Below are positions 27,055-34,960 of a stretch of 64,000 nt of DNA, piece by piece. The number at the start of each line of letters is the position of its first letter. Position 1 is the stretch's first letter. Below the pieces are notes generated by a model. It saw only the letters and a list, made by a program, of their open reading frames with translations. It had not been told where the DNA came from and did not search any database. The DNA is taken from contig NZ_FOXK01000005.1 of NCBI RefSeq assembly GCF_900115695.1, forward strand, positions 62,001 through 126,000, given 5' to 3'. The DNA is from Ectopseudomonas toyotomiensis. GTDB taxonomy: Bacteria > Pseudomonadota > Gammaproteobacteria > Pseudomonadales > Pseudomonadaceae. The translations under genes were made by a program, and so were the position numbers.

Positions 27055-27069
27055 TGGCACAAGACTTGC
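27055..27069 (+). promoter_or_regulatory. Sigma-54 promoter upstream of the lafZ-like regulator
   Basis: CTGGCAC-AAGAC-TTGC matches the sigma-54 consensus (TGGCAC-N5-TTGC) at all ten defined positions. The start codon lies 86 nt downstream. The rest of the 351-bp gap between flagellin and regulator contains only the flagellin terminator. Confidence 0.85.
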
Positions 27070-27154
27070 CAGTGCATTTCCCTGGCGCCAGAATGCCGAC
27101 CGTCTGTCGCCGGGAAATTTCCCGCATGGAATTGCCGCTCGCCTCAAGGACCGC

Positions 27155-27991
27155 ATGAACACCAGCCCCGAAACGCCGCTAGCCGAGCCGGAAAGCAACA
27201 TTGCGTGCCTGATCATCAGGACCGGACGCAGCGATTGTTACGCGCATTTCTACCCGGCGCTGTATCAGCTGACCCTGGTAAAGAGCGGCATCGAAGAGAA
27301 GATCGATCTGGGCTACTCCGGCAGCCGCCTGCTCGAGCGTTTGCTGCGTGAGCCTGGTGAAGTGGTTTCGCGCGAGGAACTGATGAGCCACGCCTGGGCC
27401 GACCGGGTTGTCGGCCAAGGCAGCCTCAACCAGCAGATCTACACCCTGCGCCAGGTACTGGGCGACGAGAAGAGCCGCGAGATCATCCAGACCCTGCCGC
27501 GCCGCGGCTATCTGCTGAACCCCAACTATCTGGTCTATCCACCGAGCATCGACGATATCGGCGCAGTCAGCGAAGCACGCGATACGCCGACGCCACAGCC
27601 AGCCTTTCTACGCCGCCACAGTCGTCAGCGGGCATCCTGGCTGCTTCTGCTGAGCCTGTTCAGCATCATCGGTATCGCCTTGTTCACGGCGCTGTACACC
27701 ATCAGCCAGCCCAAGGACCTGCACAGTAGCGAAATGAATCTGGGCTCACTGCAGGTGCGCTACATCGATCAAGACCCACAAAGGCTGCAGCAGCTGATTC
27801 TGCAGACGCACGGCCTGACCAGCCGGCTTACGGTACTGGCCAGCAAACCGGCCAATCTGGTACTGAGCCTGCGCGGAGGTTTCTATGAACTGCTGTGCTT
27901 GCAGGCCAACGGTGGTGCACGCTCGCTGATGTTGCACGAAAGCCAGCTGAATCAGGTGGCCGATGCCCAACTGAGCAGGTGCCTGCCATGA
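27155..27991 (+). CDS. lafZ: LafZ-like transmembrane transcriptional regulator (ToxR/CadC type)
   Basis: 278 aa. N-terminal OmpR-type winged helix (about residues 25-125, with VVSREELMSHAWADRVVGQG, LNQQIYTLRQVLGD and IIQTLPRRGYLL). A proline-rich linker and one membrane helix (about 160-182, SWLLLLSLFSIIGIALFTAL) follow, then a periplasmic domain of about 95 residues with two Cys. The architecture is that of ToxR/CadC. LafZ, a predicted membrane regulator next to the flagellin gene, is part of Flag-2-type loci, so the position fits. The ATG at 27155 (AAGGA upstream) is preferred to an upstream start at 27005, which would lie before the sigma-54 site. Confidence 0.75.
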   Translation: MNTSPETPLAEPESNIACLIIRTGRSDCYAHFYPALYQLTLVKSGIEEKIDLGYSGSRLLERLLREPGEVVSREELMSHAWADRVVGQGSLNQQIYTLRQVLGDEKSREIIQTLPRRGYLLNPNYLVYPPSIDDIGAVSEARDTPTPQPAFLRRHSRQRASWLLLLSLFSIIGIALFTALYTISQPKDLHSSEMNLGSLQVRYIDQDPQRLQQLILQTHGLTSRLTVLASKPANLVLSLRGGFYELLCLQANGGARSLMLHESQLNQVADAQLSRCLP

Positions 27992-28455
27992 GCCAGGGCA
28001 AACAGTGCGGCATCAGCGGCGGCTGGTTGCTGACCATGCTCGCCACGGCCTTGGCGATGCTGCTGAGTATGCTCGTGCTGTGGCTGAACTTCATTTCCAG
28101 CGCCGAGCTCGACGGTCGTTACCAGTCCACCGGTCAGGTTCATCTGAGCAACGGCCAGGTGTTGGAAATCAGCCACAGCCTGCAGGTCAACAACAGTCGT
28201 TTCTACGCCATGACCCGCCAGGGCGACAGCATCCTGGAGACGTCGGGGGTGGTGGAGTACGGTTTCCTCGGCAACTACCGGCTGCGCGTCGAAGACGGTC
28301 AGGTCACCGGGCTGGCCAGCGAAATCGACGACGAACTGGTGTTCAACCTGCTCTACGGCCGACACAAGGGTTCGACCATTCGCCTGACCAGCCTCGATGG
28401 CTGTCTCTATGCGCTGGAGACTCGGCAGATCTACTGCCCGGCGCGCAATCTTTAG
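27988..28455 (+). CDS. Small membrane-anchored protein, possible ToxS-like partner of the regulator
   Basis: 155 aa. One N-terminal membrane helix (about residues 12-36, GWLLTMLATALAMLLSMLVL), then a beta-rich periplasmic domain (LDGRYQSTGQVHLSNGQVLE ... RIRLTSLDGCLYALE-like). The start overlaps the preceding regulator gene by ATGA, so the two are made together. ToxR-type regulators often have such a partner (ToxS, TcpH). There is no sequence match that I recognise; the role is inferred from layout. Convergent with motB, 18 bp apart. Confidence 0.7.
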   Translation: MSQGKQCGISGGWLLTMLATALAMLLSMLVLWLNFISSAELDGRYQSTGQVHLSNGQVLEISHSLQVNNSRFYAMTRQGDSILETSGVVEYGFLGNYRLRVEDGQVTGLASEIDDELVFNLLYGRHKGSTIRLTSLDGCLYALETRQIYCPARNL

Positions 28456-28473
28456 AGCGAAGCGGGTCACGAC

Positions 28474-29415
28474 TCAGGACTCCGGCGCGCTGAGCTGCGC
28501 ACCCTCGGTACGGTACTCCACGCGCACCTGGGCCTCGCCGAACAACTCGCGGTACAGGCCTTCGGCCTGACTGGTCAGCAACAGCAGCTCGATACGCCGG
28601 TTGGCGCCGTTCTCCGGATCACTGGGCAACAAGGGCATGCCATCCGCCTGAGCAGCGACCTGCAGCACGTTGCCACTCGGCAGGCCAGCCTCGACCAGCA
28701 CGTTGCGGGCACGCAGCGCGCGGTCGCCGGAGAGGTTCCAGTTGTTGTAACCACCGACCACGCCGCGATAGGGCATGGAGTCGGTGTGGCCGCTGATGAT
28801 CAGATGGTTTTCCACCCGCGCCAGAATCCCGGCCAGACGCTGCAGCAGCTTTTCGAAGTGCGGATTCAGGTGGGAACTGCCGCGGTTGAACATGAAGCGC
28901 TGGGCATCGTCCTTGACCAGGATACGCAAGCCCTGGGGCACGACCTGCACTTCGATATTGGCCTCGGCATCCAGTTGTAGCGCCAGCGTCTCCATCAGCT
29001 TGGCCAGATCCTGCATCTGCTGCGACTCGGCATAGTGTGGCCGGCGAGCTGGCCCCGGCTGTCCATCGCCCTGTTCCGCGCCCGGATCTTCCTCGGGAGT
29101 GCGGGCCTGATTTTCCCGGTCCTGACGTGGGCTGACCTGCACCGGCACACCATCGAGATCCAGCGGCGTGGTGCTGGTGCCGTCGAAGATACCGGCACCG
29201 CCATCGACCAATGGGTTGTTCAGCTGGTCGGCATTGGCGCGGCTGGCGTCCTGAGTCTGCGGCTGGATGATCCACAGCACCATGAACAGCGCCATCATGG
29301 CCATGGTGAAGTCGGCGAAGGCTACCTTCCAGGCACCGCCATGCCCGTCGTGGCCACCCTTCTTGCTACGACGTTTGATGATGATTTCATGGCCTTCACC
29401 GGCACGCGGTTTCAT
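28474..29415 (-). CDS. motB: MotB-type flagellar stator protein (LafU-like)
   Basis: 313 aa. Single membrane helix at about 28-48, with the proton-binding Asp35 (VAFADFTMAMMALFMVLWI). A plug/linker region rich in acidic residues and Pro (95-140) precedes the OmpA/peptidoglycan-binding domain (about 180-290, HLIISGHTDSMPYRG, NWNLSGDRALRARNVLVEAG, NRRIELLLL). It anchors the stator ring to the wall. Its start overlaps the motA stop (ATGA). Last gene of the fliD-motB operon, as lafU is in lateral systems. Confidence 0.93.
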   Translation of the reverse strand: MKPRAGEGHEIIIKRRSKKGGHDGHGGAWKVAFADFTMAMMALFMVLWIIQPQTQDASRANADQLNNPLVDGGAGIFDGTSTTPLDLDGVPVQVSPRQDRENQARTPEEDPGAEQGDGQPGPARRPHYAESQQMQDLAKLMETLALQLDAEANIEVQVVPQGLRILVKDDAQRFMFNRGSSHLNPHFEKLLQRLAGILARVENHLIISGHTDSMPYRGVVGGYNNWNLSGDRALRARNVLVEAGLPSGNVLQVAAQADGMPLLPSDPENGANRRIELLLLTSQAEGLYRELFGEAQVRVEYRTEGAQLSAPES

Positions 29416-30284
29416 GCCGCGTCCCTTTCATCTTCGTAACGGTTGACCCATATCTCCAGCTGCTTGAACGCCGGTTTGACGTCCTGCTCGATCAGCTTGC
29501 GCCCGGCGTCCACCGCCAGCAGCGTGGGTTTGCCGGCGACGTGAGCAACCAGCGTGGTGCGCACGCACTCGAGCGCCGACATCTCGGTCTTGATGCACTG
29601 GCCCATGGCACTGGACAGCGGGTCCATCACGCAATAGCACATGAAGATACCGAGGAAGGTACCCACCAGCGCCGCCGCCACGTGCGCGCCGATCTCGGCC
29701 ACCGAACCACCGATGTTGCCCATGGTGATGACGATGCCGAGGATCGCCGCGAGGATGCCGAAGCCCGGCATGGCCTCGCCGATCTTGTGCAGCGAGCGCG
29801 ACGGTTGCATCAGCACATGCTCCATCGCCTCCAGCTCCTGCTCGAGAAAGCCTTCGAGTTCGTGGGCGCTGATCTTGCCCATGGCCATCAGGCGGAAGTT
29901 GTCGGCGATGAAGGCCATCAGGTTCTTCTCCTGACGGATCAGCGGGTACTTGGCGAACAGCTCGCTCTGCTCGGGCTCCTCGATATGCGCGTCGAGCACC
30001 TTGAGGCCGCCGACATCGACCATCTCCAGCAACTCATAGAGCAGCATCAACAACTGGCGCTGGAATTCTTCACCGCGCTTCTTGTAGACGAACACGCCTT
30101 TGATCTGATGCAGCATCTCGATCAGCACGTCCTTGGGGTTGGCCACCACCAGAGCACCAAAACCCGCCCCGACGATGATGATCACCTCGGCCGGCTGCCA
30201 GAGCATGGCCAGCTCGCCATGGGCCATGACATAGCCACCGAGCACGCAGGCGACGATGATCAATGCACCTAATAACTTCTGCAC
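29412..30284 (-). CDS. motA: MotA-type flagellar stator protein (LafT-like)
   Basis: 290 aa with four membrane helices. The conserved loop-helix region is LHKIGEAMPGFGILAAILGI and the C-terminal helix ALVGTFLGIFMCYCVMDPLS. With MotB it forms the ion channel that drives rotation. The conserved Asp in MotB suggests protons, but sequence alone does not exclude sodium. Located between fliA (1 bp gap) and motB. Confidence 0.93.
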   Translation of the reverse strand: MQKLLGALIIVACVLGGYVMAHGELAMLWQPAEVIIIVGAGFGALVVANPKDVLIEMLHQIKGVFVYKKRGEEFQRQLLMLLYELLEMVDVGGLKVLDAHIEEPEQSELFAKYPLIRQEKNLMAFIADNFRLMAMGKISAHELEGFLEQELEAMEHVLMQPSRSLHKIGEAMPGFGILAAILGIVITMGNIGGSVAEIGAHVAAALVGTFLGIFMCYCVMDPLSSAMGQCIKTEMSALECVRTTLVAHVAGKPTLLAVDAGRKLIEQDVKPAFKQLEIWVNRYEDERDAA

Positions 30285-30285
30285 C

Positions 30286-31020
30286 CTAGCCTCTCTCGTT
30301 CAGGTAGCGACTGGCCTTGGCGATCGCCTGCTTGCTCAACTGGCAGACGCGCGCGTCGCTCAGCTCCAGCACCAGGGCGATTTCCTTGAGGCTCAGCTCA
30401 TGTTGGTAGTAAAGGGTCAGCACCAGTCGTTCGCGCTCGCTGAGCTGGCTCAGTGCCTGAGTCAGCAGGCGCTCCTTGAGCACGCGGTCCTCGACCGCAC
30501 TGCTGCCACAGGCGAAGCCCTCGTGGCCGTTCTGCAGCAGCTCATCGAGGCTTTCGATGGCCTCGCAGGCATCGGCCTGGAGAAACTCCTGATAGTCCTT
30601 GGCGCTGATCCCGGTCGCCTGGAGGATCTCTTCTTCCTGCGGTACACGACCCAGTTGCCGCGCCAACTGGCGAATGGCGTCGCGAATCCTATGGGTCTGC
30701 TGGCGCACCTGGCGCGGCCGCCAGTCCTGGCGGCGCAGTTCATCGAGAATCGCACCACGGATGCGCAGCGCGGCGAAGCGACCGAACTGCTCGTCCGGTG
30801 TGCCATAGCGGCGCAGGCATTCGAGCAAGCCCATCAGACCGATCTGCTCCATGTCTTCGCGGTCGAGCACCTGGTTGGCCTGCAACGCCAGCTGACTGAC
30901 GATGCGCTTGACCAGCGGCAGGTACTGCAACAGCCATTTCTGCTCGGCCCCAGGCGCGAACAGCGCAGCCCCGCCCTGTTCGGCGGCGTAGCGATAGTCA
31001 ATGGCGCAGTTGGCGTTCAT
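30286..31020 (-). CDS. fliA: FliA-type flagellar sigma factor (sigma-28, LafS-like)
   Basis: 244 aa. Region 2 (YLPLVKRIVSQLA; LDREDMEQIGLMGLLECLRR; FGRFAALRIRGAILDELRRQ), region 3 and region 4 (LSERERLVLTLYYQHELSLK; LELSDARVCQLSKQAIAK) are complete. It should drive late genes such as the flagellin. In lateral loci lafS lies between lafF (fliL) and lafT (motA), exactly as here. No flgM anti-sigma gene is in the window. Confidence 0.93.
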   Translation of the reverse strand: MNANCAIDYRYAAEQGGAALFAPGAEQKWLLQYLPLVKRIVSQLALQANQVLDREDMEQIGLMGLLECLRRYGTPDEQFGRFAALRIRGAILDELRRQDWRPRQVRQQTHRIRDAIRQLARQLGRVPQEEEILQATGISAKDYQEFLQADACEAIESLDELLQNGHEGFACGSSAVEDRVLKERLLTQALSQLSERERLVLTLYYQHELSLKEIALVLELSDARVCQLSKQAIAKASRYLNERG

Positions 31021-31031
31021 GGCAAAGGTAC

Positions 31032-31508
31032 CTACTGGACGATCAGTTTGCTGACCAGCACATTGGCGAACGGCATCGCCAGCTTCTTGCTGGCGAAGTC
31101 ATCGAACAGCGCGCTTTCCAGCGTGCCCTGCAGCTCTGGAATGGGCATGCCGCGCAGCTTCTCGAAGGTCATGGCAGACAGGTGAGCGACCACTGAATTG
31201 CGCACCATCGGGTCGATCTGCTCGAGCTTCTTCGGATCGGTTTCGAGGTCGGCCTGCAGCACCAGGTCGAGCACGAAGTAGTGCTCGCGGTGTTCGCCCT
31301 TGAGGCTGACGATAACCTTCTCGATGGGGAAGAAGCGGTATTCGCTGTTGGCTTCCTCCGCTTCGCTGCCGGCATTGCCAGCAGAAATGCCGAGCACGGC
31401 CTGGCCGGTCTGCATGGACTTGAGCGTGGCGTAATTGAAGATGGTGCCGCCAACCACCACCAGGGTGTTGAAGATAACCAGCAGCAGGAGGACGCGCGGC
31501 ATTGTCAT
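31032..31508 (-). CDS. fliL: FliL-family flagellar basal-body-associated protein (LafF-like)
   Basis: 158 aa. One N-terminal membrane helix (VLLLLVIFNTLVVVGGTIFN, residues 6-25) and a periplasmic FliL domain (about 55-155, with RFFPIEKVIVSLKG, HYFVLDLVLQAD and SKKLAMPFANVLVSKLIVQ). FliL rings surround stators. Its order between fliK and fliA matches lafF. Confidence 0.85.
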   Translation of the reverse strand: MTMPRVLLLLVIFNTLVVVGGTIFNYATLKSMQTGQAVLGISAGNAGSEAEEANSEYRFFPIEKVIVSLKGEHREHYFVLDLVLQADLETDPKKLEQIDPMVRNSVVAHLSAMTFEKLRGMPIPELQGTLESALFDDFASKKLAMPFANVLVSKLIVQ

Positions 31509-31535
31509 GACTACTCTCGATTCACTAACGGGAAA

Positions 31536-32612
31536 TTAAACGGTGACCAGCACGTCGCTGGTCGATTGCGCGCCATTGCGCTCGCCACCGGCGGGTAGCG
31601 CGACGGCAGCGGCCACCTCATCCTCGGCGAGCCAGCGCTGGGCCTGCGCCTGTTGCTGCTGTCGACCGCCCTGAGCATCGGCGGAGACCTGCACGTTGAC
31701 CTGCACGAAGTTCTGCCCGACCAGCTCCTGACGCAGGCGCTCGCTGGTCTGCTGCAACAGGCGGGCGACATCGGCGTTGGCGGCCGAGAGCTGCACGCTG
31801 AGGCGGCCGGACTCATGACTGAGGAAAATTTCCAGGCTGCCCAACTCAGGCGGATCGAGGCGGATGGTGGCGTTCTGTATGCGCTGGTTGATCTGCAGCT
31901 CCACATGCTCGCGCAGGCTGGCCAGCATCTGCTCGCCCCACTGCGTCTGTGGTGCATGCAGCTTGAGCGGACGCTCGGCCGTCAGCGGCGTTGCAGTCGC
32001 GGTGGAGGATGTTGCGCTGCCGGGAATGGTTTTATCTGCGTCCGTGCTGATGCTCGGCAGGCGTTCGAGCTCGCTCGTCTCGATGACCTCGGTCGCCATT
32101 GCCGGCGCCGCAGTCTGTATCGCGATCTCGGCCGCCATCTGCGGCATGGGCGCCGCTACCTGGGGTGACAACGATTGCTGGCTGAGCACTGGAGCACTGG
32201 CGCTGTGGGACGGCTGAGCTGGCATTGGCTCACGCGGCTGCGCCTGACCGAGGAGCTCGGCAGGCAACGCGGCAGCCTGTTCGATCTGTTCCGAGCCGTC
32301 CTGATGCAACGGTTCGTGCAGCGCCTGCTCCTCGGGTGCTTCACGCGCCTCGATACGCACGGCCTGCTGATCCAGCACGCTGGCCAGCCACTGCTCGGCA
32401 TCGGCTTCGCTGAGGGTGACCTTCACGGCAGCAGCCTCTTCACTCAGCGGTGCCCCTGGCTCGGCGGCGATGAAGCCCTGCACGGCCATCTGCAGATCGA
32501 ACGGCGCAGTCTCACCGCCAGCGCCGCGAGCCTGGGAAAAGCCGGCCGGCAGGGTTTGCCCGGCGGAGTCCGTCAGATTCACCTGAGCATTGGCATTGAT
32601 CAGTTGCAGCAC
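31536..32612 (-). CDS. fliK: FliK-type hook-length control protein (LafE-like)
   Basis: 358 aa. Low-complexity Ala/Gln/Pro/Ser-rich N-terminal two thirds, then the Flg_hook domain (about 225-310) with NATIRLDPPELGSLEIFL, followed by ESGRLSVQLSAANADVARLL. It measures hook length and switches export specificity. The start codon follows the fliT-like gene after 3 bp. Position matches lafE. Confidence 0.88.
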   Translation of the reverse strand: MLQLINANAQVNLTDSAGQTLPAGFSQARGAGGETAPFDLQMAVQGFIAAEPGAPLSEEAAAVKVTLSEADAEQWLASVLDQQAVRIEAREAPEEQALHEPLHQDGSEQIEQAAALPAELLGQAQPREPMPAQPSHSASAPVLSQQSLSPQVAAPMPQMAAEIAIQTAAPAMATEVIETSELERLPSISTDADKTIPGSATSSTATATPLTAERPLKLHAPQTQWGEQMLASLREHVELQINQRIQNATIRLDPPELGSLEIFLSHESGRLSVQLSAANADVARLLQQTSERLRQELVGQNFVQVNVQVSADAQGGRQQQQAQAQRWLAEDEVAAAVALPAGGERNGAQSTSDVLVTV

Positions 32613-32615
32613 CTT

Positions 32616-32933
32616 TTATCTCCCACCTTGATACAGATCGACGCGCATGTAAGCGCTGCGCCCTTCGGCGTATTCCAGGTGCGTCAGCAATAGCCGACGC
32701 ACCCGCTCACACTCTTCGGCGCAGGCGATGCGCGCCTGTCCGTGCAACTGCTGCAGATGCCGCTTGGCCTCGCGCACTTCGTCGCTCAGCGTCGGTAGCC
32801 CGGCCAGCAGCTGCAGGCACGAGCGGATCAGCGCATCGATCTCGCCGATGCGCGTCCAGTCGCCCTGCTCCAGCGCCTCGGCCAGCTGGCCATGCAGGTG
32901 CTGCAGGGCGCGCAGTTCACTTGCGCGTTGCAT
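32616..32933 (-). CDS. FliT-like export chaperone (LafD-like)
   Basis: 105 aa, all-helical and charged, with no recognised motif. It overlaps the 3' end of fliS by 17 bp. Proteins of this size directly after fliS are usually FliT-type chaperones for the filament cap FliD, and lafD holds this place in lateral loci. The assignment comes from position and size. Confidence 0.6.
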   Translation of the reverse strand: MQRASELRALQHLHGQLAEALEQGDWTRIGEIDALIRSCLQLLAGLPTLSDEVREAKRHLQQLHGQARIACAEECERVRRLLLTHLEYAEGRSAYMRVDLYQGGR

Positions 32934-33315
32934 TCACGCCTTCCCAGCCTTCGCGCAGCACACCGAGCAGGCCAACCACTTCGTCCAACCCCTCCAGCGA
33001 CAGGCTCACGCTGACATCGGAGAGGCGATAGATGCAGTAGTCGTAGAGCCGCGCCAGCCCCTGCACCAGCTCGCCGCCGTTCTCGTAATCAAGGGCACCA
33101 TTGAGACCGCCGAGGATGTTCAGGCATTTCTCCAGGGACTGGCCCTTCTGCTGGTAACGCTTGGCCTCGATATGACCACGGGCACGCGCCAGCTCGTCGA
33201 GCAGGCCGTCGAACAGCACCAGCACCAGCTCGTAGGGCGAGGCCGCAGCAGCGCGCGCCTCGAGGTCCACGGTGCGATAGCTGTCGTAACTTTCGTTGAG
33301 GTTGTAGGCACTCAT
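32917..33315 (-). CDS. fliS: FliS, flagellin export chaperone (LafC-like)
   Basis: 132 aa. The N-terminus (YRTVDLEARAAAASPYELVL) and the helix LVLFDGLLDELARARGHIEA match FliS, which binds the flagellin C-terminus and prevents early polymerisation. Its ATG overlaps the fliD stop codon by one base. Confidence 0.92.
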   Translation of the reverse strand: MSAYNLNESYDSYRTVDLEARAAAASPYELVLVLFDGLLDELARARGHIEAKRYQQKGQSLEKCLNILGGLNGALDYENGGELVQGLARLYDYCIYRLSDVSVSLSLEGLDEVVGLLGVLREGWEGVNATRK

Positions 33316-34610
33316 CAGAACATTCCGTAGGTCTGCTCCATCGCCGCCATGGTCTGCATGAGACCGGTGTACTGACGGAGATAGCGGCTGTAGTAGGAGT
33401 CGTACTGCTTCTGGATGTTGTCGAACTGCTGATCGACACGGCGCAGCTGGGTGTTGAGGGTGTCCTTGCGATTGGTCAGCAGGCCGCCGGCGCTGCTGGT
33501 GTAGACCGCCAGGTTCTTGTCCAGGGTGTCGAGCAGGTTGCCCTTGTCGGTAAACAGCTTCTCGAAGCCTTCCGGGTTGGCTGCCACGGCCTTCTCGAAG
33601 CGGGCGTTGTCGATGGTCAGCTTGCCGTTGCGGTCGGCGACGATGCCGAACTCGGTGAGGCTCACACCGCCGAACGAGGTACGCACCAACTGGTTGAGCA
33701 TGGTCTCGATGGCGCGCACGCTGGCATCGCCAGCCAGAGGCCCGCGACCGCCACTCTCGCTACCGCTGGAGGTGAGCGAATCGAAACTGGTCATCAGCGC
33801 ATTGAAGGCGCTGACGAAGGTTTGCGCCTTCTCCTTGGTGGCTTTCTGGTCCTGGCCGACTTCCATGGTCAGCGGCGCGTCACCGCTCTTGTGCGCCTTG
33901 TTGAAGGTCAGGCTGACGCCGTCGATGATGTTGTCGAAGGTGTTGCTGGTGCTGGTCAGTTCGATACCGGTCTCGCCACCCAGGCGCACGATGGCGTCCT
34001 TGGCCACGGACAGCTCTTGCCTGCTGGCCACCGCACCCTCAACCGCGGCATTGCCACTGGCGCTCAGGCTGATGGCCTGGTCGGCGCCGGTTTTCTCGCT
34101 GGTCAGCACCAGGTTGACCTGGCCATTGCTGCGTACCAGGGTCGCCTTGACGCCATTGTTGTCGCTCGCGCCGTTGATCGCTGCGGCCAGCTCATCGAGC
34201 GTGGCGACGGCGCCGAGGTCGACATTGAACGCGTCACCGCCCTGGCCGATGGTCAGGCTGCCACTGCCGAGGTCGCCGTCCTGCAGCCCTTGCAGGGCAA
34301 CCTGGCTCTTGCTGGCCAACTGCTGAACGAAAAAGTCGTAACTGCCGGCCACGGCCTTGGAGCCCACTGTAGCGCTGGCATAACCTTCCTGGCTGAAGCT
34401 CGCACTGTTGACCAACATGCTGCTGCCGGCCAGCTTGAGGCCGCTGGCGGCAGTCTTGAAAGCCTTCAGTGCGGTATCCAGGCTGGTCAGGGCACTAAGC
34501 TGCGCCTTGTATGCGGCCTGGTTGCGGTTGGCCTTGGCCAACTGGCCCTGAATTTCGTATTGGGCCAGTTGGGTCGCCATGCTTTGAACGTAATCTGAAT
34601 CGATAGCCAT
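33315..34610 (-). CDS. fliD: FliD, filament cap protein (LafB-like)
   Basis: 431 aa. FliD N-terminal domain (about 5-100) and C-terminal domain (about 205-420), ending in the coiled tail QLRRVDQQFDNIQKQYDSYY and MAAMEQTYGMF. It caps the filament and folds incoming flagellin. First gene of a leftward operon fliD-fliS-fliT-fliK-fliL-fliA-motA-motB, the exact lafBCDEFSTU order. The ATG at 34610 is chosen because the N-terminus MAIDSDYVQSMATQL fits FliD and because a sigma-54 promoter lies 29 nt upstream, inside any longer reading frame. Confidence 0.93.
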   Translation of the reverse strand: MAIDSDYVQSMATQLAQYEIQGQLAKANRNQAAYKAQLSALTSLDTALKAFKTAASGLKLAGSSMLVNSASFSQEGYASATVGSKAVAGSYDFFVQQLASKSQVALQGLQDGDLGSGSLTIGQGGDAFNVDLGAVATLDELAAAINGASDNNGVKATLVRSNGQVNLVLTSEKTGADQAISLSASGNAAVEGAVASRQELSVAKDAIVRLGGETGIELTSTSNTFDNIIDGVSLTFNKAHKSGDAPLTMEVGQDQKATKEKAQTFVSAFNALMTSFDSLTSSGSESGGRGPLAGDASVRAIETMLNQLVRTSFGGVSLTEFGIVADRNGKLTIDNARFEKAVAANPEGFEKLFTDKGNLLDTLDKNLAVYTSSAGGLLTNRKDTLNTQLRRVDQQFDNIQKQYDSYYSRYLRQYTGLMQTMAAMEQTYGMF

Positions 34611-34638
34611 AGTCGGACACCCGTTTTCCTGTGAGATA

Positions 34639-34653
34639 GCAATAGCGGTGCCA
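34639..34653 (-). promoter_or_regulatory. Sigma-54 promoter of the fliD-motB operon
   Basis: Read leftward, TTGGCAC-CGCTA-TTGCT matches the sigma-54 consensus at every defined position of TGGCAC-N5-TTGC. The -12 GC lies 29 nt before the fliD ATG, giving a leader of about 17 nt. The rest of the 350-bp gap to the M23 peptidase gene shows no gene or further motif. Confidence 0.87.
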
Positions 34654-34960
34654 ACAGCTGAAACCCTTGATTTAGAAGGCTCCAGGCATTCCGCCAGGTG
34701 AAAGATCCTTTCCGCTTGCACACTGCTGAACGACGAGCGGAAGGCCAACTTCCGCCTGCGTCGCGCTGGTGGCAGACGTACCGATTACAAAGGCGACAGC
34801 ACAGGAGGGTGACTTAAGGAAAACGCCGCGGGGAGCGGGCAAACCACCGCATCAGCCGTGACGCGGTGCGCGCAACAGGAGAAGCGCCAGGAATGCGCGG
34901 GCGCGCAAAAACGCTGGGACGATATCCGGGGAAAGAACGTAGCCGGCAGGCCTTGCCGAG

